Below are positions 25,830 through 33,815 of a stretch of 64,000 nt of DNA, in pieces (within the stretch, counting starts at the first letter, position 1; each line of letters opens with the position of its first letter). Origin of the DNA: Mycolicibacterium iranicum (GTDB taxonomy: Bacteria; Actinomycetota; Actinomycetes; Mycobacteriales; Mycobacteriaceae). The position numbers and the translations under genes are program-made. The notes beneath the pieces are model-generated. The model searched no databases. It worked only from the letters and a program-made list of their open reading frames with translations, and was not told the origin of the DNA. The stretch covers positions 56,043-120,042 of the forward strand of contig NZ_LWCS01000020.1 of assembly GCF_001650495.1 (NCBI RefSeq). Direction: 5' to 3'.

Positions 25830-26129
25830 TCAGAAGTCGGTGACGGGGCAGGACACCTCGACCATCACGGTGTTGGCGACCTCGCCTTCAGTCGTCTTGG
25901 CGACGTCGCAGCTCTCCAGCGGTGCCGCGCCGTCGTTGCCGACGATCTGCACGGACTTGCCCTGCTCTTGCAAAGCGGCGATCTCGGCTGCCGCGCTGGG
26001 TCCCTCCGAAGCCGTTCCGTCAACAGCGGGCGCCGGCTCTTCCGGATCTGCCAGAGCGGTTCCGGAGAAGGTCAACGCGGCGGCGATGGCGGCCGTGCAC
26101 GCGCCGGCCGAGAAGATCATGCGGTTCAT
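25830..26129 (-). CDS. Small secreted protein of unknown function
   Basis: 99-aa exported protein. The signal peptide reads MIFSAGACTAAIAAALTFSG with cleavage expected after ALA. The mature part is acidic and has the LQEQGKSVQIVGNDG stretch and two cysteines (ESCDVA and VSCPV), likely one disulfide. This resembles a group of small mycobacterial secreted proteins without known role. Upstream is a 310-bp promoter region shared with the divergent IclR gene. Confidence 0.75.
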   Translation of the reverse strand: MNRMIFSAGACTAAIAAALTFSGTALADPEEPAPAVDGTASEGPSAAAEIAALQEQGKSVQIVGNDGAAPLESCDVAKTTEGEVANTVMVEVSCPVTDF

Positions 26130-26439
26130 GACAAACCTTTCTGTGGTTGAGCTACATAGGGGGCAAGACGCGCAAGGGATCAGGCGTCCCGATGGTCTTG
26201 CCGTGCCAGACGTGTTCCCTCGACCACCTACTTCTAATCGCTAATTTTCATGTCGCAGAACAGAAGTCGTTCGCGCACACCGCTCCACGTGAACAAAAGA
26301 TGAACACGGGACTTACCGCGGTAAAACGGCCTCGCACGCGGTGTCAGTGAGACCGGACTGGGGCAGGCTGTCGAAGGCAGCAGCCACCACTCTCGTACAG
26401 TGATAGCGTCGATCACCACACGATCTCGCGGAGGCCACG
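26130..26439. other. Divergent promoter region, no gene
   Basis: 310 bp between the secreted-protein gene (minus) and the IclR gene (plus). It contains a 12-bp perfect palindrome TTACCGCGGTAA at 26313-26324, an AT-rich patch around 26230-26250, and the 17-bp IclR operator candidate at its right edge. No coding frame is credible. Confidence 0.5.
26400..26416. promoter_or_regulatory. Candidate IclR operator, copy 1 (autoregulatory)
   Basis: GTGATAGCGTCGATCAC has arms GTGAT and ATCAC and agrees at 14 of 17 positions with the perfect palindrome in front of tctB (27354-27370). It ends 23 bp before the IclR start codon. Confidence 0.6.
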
Positions 26440-27204
26440 ATGACCGCCCCCAACAGCAACATGCGGTCCCTGGACCGCGCGTTTGATGTGCTGGCGGTCC
26501 TGCAGGATGCAAAGCAACCCATCCGACTGAGTGAGATCGCGCGCAGTAGCGGCCTCCACATCGCCACCGCGCAGCGCATCGTCAACGTCCTGCTCGACCG
26601 CGGGTACGCCGCTCGGACCGCCGACGGTTACACCGCGGGTCCCGCGGCCCTGGCCGTCGCCCACGCGTTCATGGTGTCCAATCCGCTGAGCCTGTTGGCG
26701 CAGACGACCTTGCAGCAGTTGGCGAGCAGCACCGGCTACACCGCGTCGCTCTTCGTTCGGGTCGAAAATTCGCGTGTCCTCATCGGGCGCGTGGAGAGCT
26801 CGAATCCGCTCAGCTATGTACTGCCGGTCGGCGAGCGATTGCCGCTCCACCTCGGTGGCGCCGGCAAGGTCATGCTCGCCGAGATGGGAGCCGACGAGCT
26901 CGAGGCGACGCTCCCGGGCGGGGACTCCATCACGCTCGCGTCCGGCACTTCGATGACCAGAGCCGACCTGCTGGCCCAGCTGGACACGATCCGCACCGAA
27001 GGCCATGCGATCTCGGTCAGCGAGCGCAGCTACGGAATCGCTTCGGTGGCCGCACCAGTGCGATCCCCCGACGGGAAGCTGGCCGCCGTCCTGGGCGTCA
27101 CCGGGCCCGCCGACACCCTGACCGAGTCCCAAATTTCGCGACTGGTCACTGAAGTTCGTTGGGCAGCAACGAATCTGGGTAACCGAATTCCCGTCTCGAG
27201 CTGA
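26440..27204 (+). CDS. IclR-family transcriptional regulator
   Basis: Regulator of 254 aa with an N-terminal winged HTH (FDVLAVLQDAKQPIRLSEIA, then HIATAQRIVNVLLDRGYAAR) and a C-terminal GAF-like effector domain (about residues 80-250) with the HLGGAGKVMLAEM and GIASVAAPV motifs. IclR proteins bind small carboxylates or aromatics and control adjacent catabolic genes. The downstream TctB-TctA-TctC-aldolase-dehydrogenase operon is the obvious target, and both promoters carry the same palindrome. Confidence 0.9.
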   Translation: MTAPNSNMRSLDRAFDVLAVLQDAKQPIRLSEIARSSGLHIATAQRIVNVLLDRGYAARTADGYTAGPAALAVAHAFMVSNPLSLLAQTTLQQLASSTGYTASLFVRVENSRVLIGRVESSNPLSYVLPVGERLPLHLGGAGKVMLAEMGADELEATLPGGDSITLASGTSMTRADLLAQLDTIRTEGHAISVSERSYGIASVAAPVRSPDGKLAAVLGVTGPADTLTESQISRLVTEVRWAATNLGNRIPVSS

Positions 27205-27353
27205 CGCGTCCCGAACGAGGAAGGCGCTCAGCGCGCTGCGCAAGGCCGCGGGGAAGGAATCACCCCCTCGGTGGCGCTCACCTGCGCTTGTGGCACTCGA
27301 CACACTCAATGCTTGACATTCGCTGCGCACTGTGACCACCATTACTACATCAA

Positions 27354-27370
27354 GTGATAGTGACTATCAC
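27354..27370. promoter_or_regulatory. Candidate IclR operator, copy 2 (tctBAC operon)
   Basis: GTGATAGT-G-ACTATCAC is a perfect 17-bp palindrome 26 bp upstream of the tctB start. Together with the related site at 26400-26416 it defines a likely IclR binding motif. Confidence 0.65.
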
Positions 27371-27396
27371 AGTATGAAACTAGAGATGGTGCTTCC

Positions 27397-27927
27397 ATGA
27401 CAAGCCGCGATCAAGAAACATCGCCCACAGCGTCGCCACCGGGCTCACTGATGCAGCGCGCTCTCGTTCCCCTCGGCCAGTTCGTGCTGGCTGCCGTGGG
27501 TCTCTACGTCGCTGTCGAATCCGTGTCGCTAGGGCTGTGGACAACGCTGGGTCCCGGTCCAGGGTTGCTCCCGCTGATCCTCGGCGCCGCCCTGTTCGTC
27601 CTGACGGCGATCTGGGCAGTACAGGCCGTCGTCGAACGCCGCCACGCGGCCGGTGAAGCGGACCCGGAACCCCTGGACCGCACCTACGTCATCGGCGTTG
27701 TCGGCGGCCTCATCGTGCTGGCCATCGCGATGCCGTTCGTGGGCTTCCAGATCTCCATGGCGGCCTTCCTCTTTCTGGAGCTACTCATCCTTGGCCGGCA
27801 ACGCTGGTGGATCGCGGCGGTCGTCGCCGCAGTGGGCAGCATCGGCGTCTTCGTTCTGTTCGATCGCGTGCTCGCCGTGCAGCTGCCGCTGTCCTCGCTG
27901 CCGTTCCTGTCCGGAGTGGGGCTGTAG
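27397..27927 (+). CDS. tctB: Tripartite tricarboxylate transporter, small membrane subunit
   Basis: TctB-type membrane subunit of 176 aa with four predicted helices: FVLAAVGLYVAVESVSLGLW, LLPLILGAALFVLTAIWAVQ, a VIGVVGGLIVLAIAMPFVG helix and a C-terminal hydrophobic region. The LGPGPGLLPL turn is typical. It works with TctA and the periplasmic TctC to import a carboxylate using an ion gradient. The stop is 3 bp before the tctA start. Such TTT systems are less common in mycobacteria than in proteobacteria. Confidence 0.85.
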   Translation: MTSRDQETSPTASPPGSLMQRALVPLGQFVLAAVGLYVAVESVSLGLWTTLGPGPGLLPLILGAALFVLTAIWAVQAVVERRHAAGEADPEPLDRTYVIGVVGGLIVLAIAMPFVGFQISMAAFLFLELLILGRQRWWIAAVVAAVGSIGVFVLFDRVLAVQLPLSSLPFLSGVGL

Positions 27928-27930
27928 ACC

Positions 27931-29430
27931 ATGAACGTTCTGCTCGATCTCGCCAACGGTTTCGCCGAGGCCCTGACGCTGGAAAACCTGGCCTTCGCGC
28001 TGATCGGCTGCCTGCTCGGCACGTTGATCGGCGTCCTACCCGGCATCGGTCCCGTCGCCGGCGTCGCACTGCTGGTACCGCTGACGATGAACCTCAACCC
28101 CGCGAGCGCCATCATCATGCTGGCAGCCATCTTCTACGGCACCACGTACGGCGGAACGATCACCAGCGTCCTGCTCAACACCCCAGGCGAAGCAGCGTCG
28201 GCCATCACCGCCATCGACGGCTACGAAATGACCAAGCAGGGCCGGGCCGGTTCGGCGCTGACCATCGCCGCGATCGGATCTTTCGTCGGCGGAACGGCGG
28301 CCACCATCCTGCTCGTCATCGCGGCCAGACCGCTCGGCTCTCTCGGGCTCAAGATCGGGCCACCGGAATTCTTCGCGCTGGTGATGGTCGGGCTGTCATT
28401 GCTGGTCGCGCTTTCGGGCAAATCGATGATCCGCGCACTGATTTCGGGAGTCATCGGCCTTCTGATCGCCATGATCGGCATCGACCCCGTGGCGGGAGCC
28501 CCGCGATTCACGTTCGGCTCCGAAAGACTGCTCGACGGAGTGAGTTTCGTCGCGATCGTGGTCGGGCTGTTCGGTCTGTCCGAACTCCTCATCGCAGGAC
28601 GGCACAAGATCGCAGCAGCCAAAGCCCCCAGCTTCCGGTCCCTCATGCCCACCCGCGAGGACTTCCGGCGCAGCACACCGTCGATCGGCCGTGGAACCGT
28701 CATCGGTTCGGCGCTCGGACTGATCCCCGGTATGACGGGGTCGGTGTCATCGCTGCTGGCTTATGGTGCGGAGAAGCGCTTTTCCCGCTATCGAGACCAG
28801 CTGGGCAAGGGCGCCATCGAAGGTGTCGCCGGGCCTGAAACAGCCAACAACGCGCACGCCAACGGCGCACTGATCCCGCTGTTCACACTCGGCATCCCCG
28901 CGTCTCCCACCATCGCCGTGCTCATGGGTGCGTTTCTCCAGCAGGGGCTCACCCCCGGACCGACACTGTTCGCCGAGGACGCGACCGTCGCCTGGGCCAT
29001 CATTGCCAGCCTCTTCATCGGCAACATCATCCTGCTGGCCCTCAACGTGCCGCTGGTGAAGCTGTGGACATCCATTCTTCGTATCCCCTACCCCGTGCTG
29101 GCTGCCATCATCCTGCTGTTCCTCGTCGTCGGCTCCTACACGATCAACTTCACGGTCTTCGACGTCTTCGTGATGATCGGCGCCGGCCTCCTCGGCCTCG
29201 CCATGCGACGCCTCGACATCCCTCTGGCCCCGCTGGTGCTGACGCTGGTCCTCGGTCCGCTCATGGAACGCTCGCTGCGCGAATCGTTGGAGCTCTCGCT
29301 GGGCGACCCCACCGTGTTCCTGACCCGCCCGATCAGTGCGGTCCTGCTCGTCGTGGCCGCCGTGATCGTGCTCAGCCCGCTGCTCAAGCTCCGCAAACCC
29401 AAGATGCTGCAAGACGATCCCGAAACCTAG
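27931..29430 (+). CDS. tctA: Tripartite tricarboxylate transporter, large permease subunit
   Basis: TctA-family permease of 499 aa with about 11-12 helices, the transport channel of the TTT system. Family signatures include GCLLGTLIGVLPGIGPVAGV, FYGTTYGGTITSVLLNTPGE, LIPGMTGSVSSLLAYGAEKR and GVAGPETANNAHANGALIP. It is in the order tctB-tctA-tctC, all on one strand. The SP substrate is unknown; members import citrate, tartrate, terephthalate or related acids. Confidence 0.93.
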   Translation: MNVLLDLANGFAEALTLENLAFALIGCLLGTLIGVLPGIGPVAGVALLVPLTMNLNPASAIIMLAAIFYGTTYGGTITSVLLNTPGEAASAITAIDGYEMTKQGRAGSALTIAAIGSFVGGTAATILLVIAARPLGSLGLKIGPPEFFALVMVGLSLLVALSGKSMIRALISGVIGLLIAMIGIDPVAGAPRFTFGSERLLDGVSFVAIVVGLFGLSELLIAGRHKIAAAKAPSFRSLMPTREDFRRSTPSIGRGTVIGSALGLIPGMTGSVSSLLAYGAEKRFSRYRDQLGKGAIEGVAGPETANNAHANGALIPLFTLGIPASPTIAVLMGAFLQQGLTPGPTLFAEDATVAWAIIASLFIGNIILLALNVPLVKLWTSILRIPYPVLAAIILLFLVVGSYTINFTVFDVFVMIGAGLLGLAMRRLDIPLAPLVLTLVLGPLMERSLRESLELSLGDPTVFLTRPISAVLLVVAAVIVLSPLLKLRKPKMLQDDPET

Positions 29431-29469
29431 AACGACCCTTTCGTCTGACCCACCAATCAAGGAGAACCC

Positions 29470-30477
29470 ATGTCCCGCAGGTATTTACGCATCGCAGTGA
29501 GCACCGCCGTCGTCACCTCACTGGCACTGTCCGGCTGCGGCCGTCCCACCTCCGAAGGTGGCGGCGCCGGGGGTGACTTCCCCGGCGACAAGCCCATCGA
29601 ACTGGTCGTGGCATTCGCACCGGGCGGCGCCGTCGACACCGCAGCGCGCCTCGTCGCGCCCCAACTCGAGGAGAATCTCGGCACCAACGTCGAGGTCGTC
29701 AACCGTCCCGGTGCCGGCGGCCAGATCGGATACACAGAGCTGACGAGCGCCAAGCCCGACGGCTACACCATCGGCGCCACAGGCTCACCGTCGGTGGTGG
29801 TCTCACCGTTGGATCCCGCCCGCGGCGCCCAGTACACGCGTGCCAGCTTTGAACCGCTCGGCATGCAGGTCGTCGACCCTGCCGTCATCGGTGTCGCACC
29901 CGACAGCCCCTACGCCGACCTCAAGGCACTGATCGACGCCGCAAAGGCCAATCCGGGAAGCATCACCGCGACCACAACAGGGATCCAGACCGGTGAACAC
30001 TTCGCGCTGGCGCAGATTAAAGACGTGACGGGCGCCGATCTTTCGCCCGTCCACTTCTCCGAAGGCCAATCACAGGCTGTCGCAGCGTTTCTCGGCAATC
30101 ACGTCCCCGTCTATGTCGGCAGCACCAGCGACGTCATCGACCTCGTCAAGCAGAACAAGATTCGCGTTCTGGGTGTGATGGACTCACAACGCAGCAAGTT
30201 CCTGCCCGACGTTCCCACGTTCCAGGAGTCGGGCTTCGACGTCATCTCCACGACCGCGCGCGGATATTCGGCGCCGGCAGGGCTACCCGAGCCTGTCGCG
30301 GAGAAACTGCAATCCGCGCTGAAGTCGGCGATCGAGAACGAAGACGTACAGACCAAGATGACCGACCTGGGTCTGGAGACGCGCTACCTCGACCCACAGC
30401 AGTACGAGCAGCTATGGACCGAGCAGGAAACCACCTACAAGGAACTCATGCCGGCAGTCACCCAGGAGCACAGCTGA
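29470..30477 (+). CDS. tctC: Tripartite tricarboxylate transporter substrate-binding lipoprotein
   Basis: Bug/TctC-type extracytoplasmic receptor of 335 aa. The signal peptide ends in the lipobox LSGCG, so it is tethered to the outer face of the membrane. The mature protein has IELVVAFAPGGAVDTAARLV, VVNRPGAGGQIGYTEL and the later RGYSAPAGLPEPV motif typical of the family. It delivers the acid to TctAB. The stop codon overlaps the following gene's ATG by 1 bp (TGATG). Confidence 0.92.
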   Translation: MSRRYLRIAVSTAVVTSLALSGCGRPTSEGGGAGGDFPGDKPIELVVAFAPGGAVDTAARLVAPQLEENLGTNVEVVNRPGAGGQIGYTELTSAKPDGYTIGATGSPSVVVSPLDPARGAQYTRASFEPLGMQVVDPAVIGVAPDSPYADLKALIDAAKANPGSITATTTGIQTGEHFALAQIKDVTGADLSPVHFSEGQSQAVAAFLGNHVPVYVGSTSDVIDLVKQNKIRVLGVMDSQRSKFLPDVPTFQESGFDVISTTARGYSAPAGLPEPVAEKLQSALKSAIENEDVQTKMTDLGLETRYLDPQQYEQLWTEQETTYKELMPAVTQEHS

Positions 30478-31079
30478 TGACAACGAACACCGCCGATCTG
30501 GCAACGGATCTGATCGCCCGCTACGCAAAGCTGCCGACGGCCAACGTGGCAGATGCGATGGATCGGTTGGGCGCAATGGACGCTCGCATCAAACCGGTCT
30601 GGTCCGGCGCCACCCTCGTCGGTCGGGCCTACACCGTGTGGACGCGCGCCGGTGACAACAAGGTCCTGCACGAGGCGCTGCGCCTCGCGGCGCCCGGGGA
30701 TGTTCTCGTGGTCAACGGCGAAGGCGACGAAAGCCGGGCGCTGCTCGGCGAGTTGATGGGCGAACGCGCCAAGGTGAACGGACTGGCGGGATTCGTGGTG
30801 GACGGCGCGATCCGTGACGCGGAGGTCCTCGGCGAGATCGCGATGCCCGTGTTCGCACGCGCTGTGACACCCGCCGGACCGTTCAAGTACGGCCCGGGCA
30901 AGCTCGGCACGACCGTGGCCGTCGGTGGAGTCGCGGTCACACCGGGCGATCTGGTTCTCGGTGATTCAGACGGCGTGGTCATCGTGCCGCAGGCTGAGGC
31001 CGAGCGAGTGCTGATCGCCGCCGAAGCGAAGTTCGCGGACGAGACCGCGCGACGCGCCGACATCAAGGCCGGCCACTGA
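30477..31079 (+). CDS. RraA-type aldolase/decarboxylase (HMG/CHA aldolase-like)
   Basis: Member of the RraA/HMG-aldolase family, 200 aa. Class II members of this fold are metal-dependent 4-hydroxy-4-methyl-2-oxoglutarate/4-carboxy-4-hydroxy-2-oxoadipate aldolases that also decarboxylate oxaloacetate. Visible marks are the TANVADAMDRLG start, GDVLVVNGEGDESRALLGEL, VNGLAGFVVDGAIRDAEVL (Arg and Asp of the active site) and PGDLVLGDSDGVVIVPQ. Location after a carboxylate transporter and before a dehydrogenase points to catabolism of the imported acid rather than RNase E inhibition. Confidence 0.87.
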   Translation: MTTNTADLATDLIARYAKLPTANVADAMDRLGAMDARIKPVWSGATLVGRAYTVWTRAGDNKVLHEALRLAAPGDVLVVNGEGDESRALLGELMGERAKVNGLAGFVVDGAIRDAEVLGEIAMPVFARAVTPAGPFKYGPGKLGTTVAVGGVAVTPGDLVLGDSDGVVIVPQAEAERVLIAAEAKFADETARRADIKAGH

Positions 31080-31885
31080 TGTCCGACGCGGAGAGTACGG
31101 CTTTGCGGTGCGCCGTCATCGGGTTGGGCGAGGCGGGTGCCAAGTACGCCGCGGCCCTGGTGGGCAGTGGACACACCGTGGTCGGATTCGATCCCGGCCC
31201 GACGGAGACGCCCCCAGGTGTCAGCCGTACCGCAACTGCCGCGGAGGCCGCTGACGGCGCCGACGTCATCCTCGTCCTCACAGCGGCGAAAGCATCACGG
31301 CCCGTGGCGGAGTCGGTGCTCGCGGCCCTCACGCCGGGATGCTGCTACGCCGACTTCACCTCCTCGGCACCGTCGGCGATGAGGGAGGTCGGCGAGCTGA
31401 TGGAACGGGCAGGAGCCAGGTTCTGCGACGTCGCCATCCTGGGGCCGGTCTCGTGGCACGGCGCCAAGACACCGCTGATGCTGGCAGGCAGCGGCAGCTC
31501 ACTGATCGCACGGCTGGCCGACGAGTGGGGTGCACCGAATGAAAGCGTTGACGGCGCACCAGGATCGGCGATGGCCCACAAGCTGCTGCGCAGCGTGCTC
31601 ATGAAGGGTCTGGCCGGCGTGGTCACCGAAGCTGTGACCGCCGGGGCCGCCGCCGGTTATGAACAGTGGATTCGCGATCAGATTGCCGCGCAGCTGGCGG
31701 GCGACGGTCACGCAGTCGTCGACCGTCTGCTCACCGGTACCCGTACCCACGCCGAGCGTCGTTCACAGGAAATGCATGACACTGCGGAGTATCTCGCCGA
31801 TCTCGGGGTGCCGTCGGAGCTGACCCAGGCGACTGAGACCGCCCTGAAGCGCATCGCCGGCGAGCAGCAGCGTGCCGGTGCGTGA
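31079..31885 (+). CDS. 6-phosphogluconate/hydroxyisobutyrate dehydrogenase-like oxidoreductase (DUF1932 C-terminus)
   Basis: NAD(P)-dependent oxidoreductase of 268 aa. The N-terminal Rossmann fold has AVIGLGEAGAKYAAALVGSG and a YADFTSSAPSAMREVGELM region. The catalytic Lys lies in AHKLLRSVLMKGLAGVV. The C-terminal helices (ERRSQEMHDTAEYLADLGVP) are of the DUF1932 type. Its ATG overlaps the aldolase stop by 1 bp. It probably oxidises or reduces a 3-hydroxy acid related to the substrate of the aldolase. Confidence 0.83.
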   Translation: MSDAESTALRCAVIGLGEAGAKYAAALVGSGHTVVGFDPGPTETPPGVSRTATAAEAADGADVILVLTAAKASRPVAESVLAALTPGCCYADFTSSAPSAMREVGELMERAGARFCDVAILGPVSWHGAKTPLMLAGSGSSLIARLADEWGAPNESVDGAPGSAMAHKLLRSVLMKGLAGVVTEAVTAGAAAGYEQWIRDQIAAQLAGDGHAVVDRLLTGTRTHAERRSQEMHDTAEYLADLGVPSELTQATETALKRIAGEQQRAGA

Positions 31886-31910
31886 CCTCGGCTGCACCCA
31901 GGAATGAGGG

Positions 31911-31939
31911 GGTGGGGTGCGCAGGCGGCGCATCCCACC
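31911..31939. terminator. Hairpin terminator of the tct operon
   Basis: GGTGGGGTGCGC (31911-31922) pairs with GCGCATCCCACC (31928-31939) at 11 of 12 positions around a 5-nt loop, 26 bp after the last gene of the operon. Confidence 0.65.
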
Positions 31940-32009
31940 GGCCGACCCCGCAGCAACTGCCTTTGACCCGAATGGATTCGACGGGCCCTGAGGTGGGCAT
32001 TCAGCGGGG

Positions 32010-33320
32010 ATGAGTTCCGCGGACAGGGAGACGTTCATCGTGGAGAGCCTCGTCGAGGCGTTCTCCGATCTCATGGCAGCCGATCCCGACGCTTTCCGGA
32101 CGAAGTTCCGCAAGATGGCCGCCGACCCGTTCGCGTTCTTCCGCGGAAGCGCCTGCCTCTTCTATGCCGACGTCGCCACCCGCGAGGACAGGTGGGCCGA
32201 CGAACGCACCAGCAAGGTGTGGATTCAGGGTGACCTGCACGCCGAGAACTTCGGCACCTACATGGACGGTGCGGGCGTCCTGATCTTCGACGTCAACGAC
32301 TTCGACGAGGCCTACGTCGGACACTTCACCTGGGACCTGATGCGGTTCGCCTCCAGCATCGCGCTGATGTGTTGGCAGAAAGCACTTTCCGACGAGTCAA
32401 TCACCGCCCTGATCGAGACGTTCATCCGCGCCTACGTGCGACAGGTTCGCTGGTTCGTCAAGGTGGACGATGACTCGAGCTTCTCGCTCAATCTCCTGAC
32501 CGCCCGCGGCGCGGTGCTGTCCGCACTGCAGGCCGCACGGCTCTCGACCCGCGCCGAGATGCTGAACCACATCACGGTGGTCGACGAATACGACCGGCGG
32601 TTCCGCGAACTGTCCGGCGTCGTGCGACTCGGTGACGACGAACGGGCGAAGGTGGAGGCGGCGTTCGAGCGCTATCTCGGCACCATCCCGAAGGCGCAGC
32701 GGTTTCGAGGCATCGCCTACGACATCAAGGACGTCATCTCGAAGACCGGGTTCGGCATCGGCAGCGCGGGCCTGCCGTCCTACACAATTCTGATCGAGGG
32801 TTTCAATCAGGCGCTGGACAACGACGTCGTGCTGTCGATGAAGCAGGGCAACGTCGCGGCACCGAGCCGCGTCGTCCACGACCCCGAAGTTCACGCCTAT
32901 TTCGAACACCAGGGCCATCGCACGGTTGTCTCCCAGCGCGCCCTCCAGGCGCATGCAGATCCTCTGCTCGGTTACACCGACATCGACGGAGTCGGCTTCG
33001 TGGTCAGCGAGCTGTCGCCGTACCAGGCGGATCTTGACTGGAGCGAACTCACCGAACCGGACGAACTGTCCGAAGTCATCGAGCAACTCGGCCAGGCGGT
33101 AGCCAAGGTGCATTGTGTCAGCGACACCGACAGCGACCAGTCGCTGGTGGACTTCCAGACCGAAGAAGCGATCGTCGCGGTCGTCGGTGACCGCGAAGAC
33201 GAATTCGTCGGCGACATCGTCGAGTTCGCGCTCGAATACGCAGCCACCGTGCGCGACGATCACCGTCACTTTGTCGAAGCGTTCAGGGCCAACCGGATCC
33301 CCGGCGTCTCTGCCAGCTGA
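32010..33320 (+). CDS. DUF2252 family protein
   Basis: 436-aa protein of the DUF2252 family, which has a kinase-like (aminoglycoside phosphotransferase-type) fold. Signatures are MAADPFAFFRGSACLFYAD, WIQGDLHAENFGTY (catalytic-loop-like HGD/LH pattern) and VLIFDVNDFDEAYVGHFTWDL (metal-binding Asp-like). Members are common in actinobacteria; the substrate is unknown. It stands alone, with a hairpin-forming region (33320-33360) after it. Confidence 0.87.
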   Translation: MSSADRETFIVESLVEAFSDLMAADPDAFRTKFRKMAADPFAFFRGSACLFYADVATREDRWADERTSKVWIQGDLHAENFGTYMDGAGVLIFDVNDFDEAYVGHFTWDLMRFASSIALMCWQKALSDESITALIETFIRAYVRQVRWFVKVDDDSSFSLNLLTARGAVLSALQAARLSTRAEMLNHITVVDEYDRRFRELSGVVRLGDDERAKVEAAFERYLGTIPKAQRFRGIAYDIKDVISKTGFGIGSAGLPSYTILIEGFNQALDNDVVLSMKQGNVAAPSRVVHDPEVHAYFEHQGHRTVVSQRALQAHADPLLGYTDIDGVGFVVSELSPYQADLDWSELTEPDELSEVIEQLGQAVAKVHCVSDTDSDQSLVDFQTEEAIVAVVGDREDEFVGDIVEFALEYAATVRDDHRHFVEAFRANRIPGVSAS

Positions 33321-33389
33321 GAGTTGGTTGCTCGCTACGACGTGCCGGTGACCGAACTCTGACAAACACGTCCTGTTGTGGCAGCTGGT

Positions 33390-33416
33390 GTTTACGGGAG
33401 TGCCGGGCGTGGGGAT
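33390..33416 (+). promoter_or_regulatory. SigF-like promoter of the DUF6480 gene
   Basis: GTTT (33390-33393), a 17-nt spacer and GGGGAT (33411-33416) fit the mycobacterial SigF pattern with one mismatch in the -10. Transcription would begin shortly before the leader reading frame. Confidence 0.4.
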
Positions 33417-33448
33417 TGTCTGAGCACCCATGTCGATAGGAGCTACCC

Positions 33449-33472
33449 ATGCGTCGAGCGGCAAGCCGATGA
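33449..33472 (+). CDS. Possible seven-residue leader peptide
   Basis: The strongest ribosome site here, AGGAG at 33438-33442, precedes an ATG at 33449 that encodes only MRRAASR and stops at 33470-33472. The stop overlaps the DUF6480 ATG (33469) as ATGA, which would couple translation of the two. Confidence 0.35.
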   Translation: MRRAASR

Positions 33473-33723
33473 CCGCACATCCCCCGGACCCCGATCCCCG
33501 CGACACCACAGGACTTTCGGAGGGTGGGAGTGTCGAGCCCGGCGACACCCCGCCGGACTCGGGATCGCTGTCAGCGTCGGCGAATCAGGATCCGCCGCCC
33601 GCACGCCGGTTCACGCCGGTGTCGATCGCGGGCATGGTCGGCGTCGGTATCGCGTTCGTCCTCTTCCTCACCGTCGCTGTCATCTACGGCCTGCAAGTGT
33701 TCGGACTGATGGACCGGTGGTGA
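33469..33723 (+). CDS. DUF6480-like small membrane protein
   Basis: 84-aa protein with a Pro/Asp-rich N-terminus (MTAHPPDPDPRDTTGL, then a PGDTPPDSGS stretch) and a single C-terminal membrane helix (VGVGIAFVLFLTVAVIYGLQ). This is the layout of the actinobacterial DUF6480 family. I choose the ATG at 33469 because the family starts there; an in-frame ATG at 33430 would add 13 residues of no recognisable character. A SigF-like promoter suggests stress induction. Confidence 0.72.
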   Translation: MTAHPPDPDPRDTTGLSEGGSVEPGDTPPDSGSLSASANQDPPPARRFTPVSIAGMVGVGIAFVLFLTVAVIYGLQVFGLMDRW

Positions 33724-33756
33724 CCCGGCGCGCATCGTTCTTGCCCTCACTTCCTT

Positions 33757-33789
33757 CATCTGATTAACTGTTAACAATCTTAAATTAAT
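33757..33789. promoter_or_regulatory. AT-rich promoter region with GTTAAC repeats
   Basis: A 33-bp AT-rich block (TTAACTGTTAACAATC followed by TTAAATTAA) stands out in GC-rich DNA directly upstream of the membrane protein gene at 33816. It contains the palindrome GTTAAC and is a likely promoter/operator. Confidence 0.4.
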
Positions 33790-33815
33790 GGTGAGGTCCG
33801 AGAGAAGGACGCACG

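Noticed and set aside
28747..29460. Minus-strand open frame of 237 codons over tctA
   Set aside because: It is rich in His, Glu, Asp and Gly with no family features, and tctA is unmistakable on the other strand.
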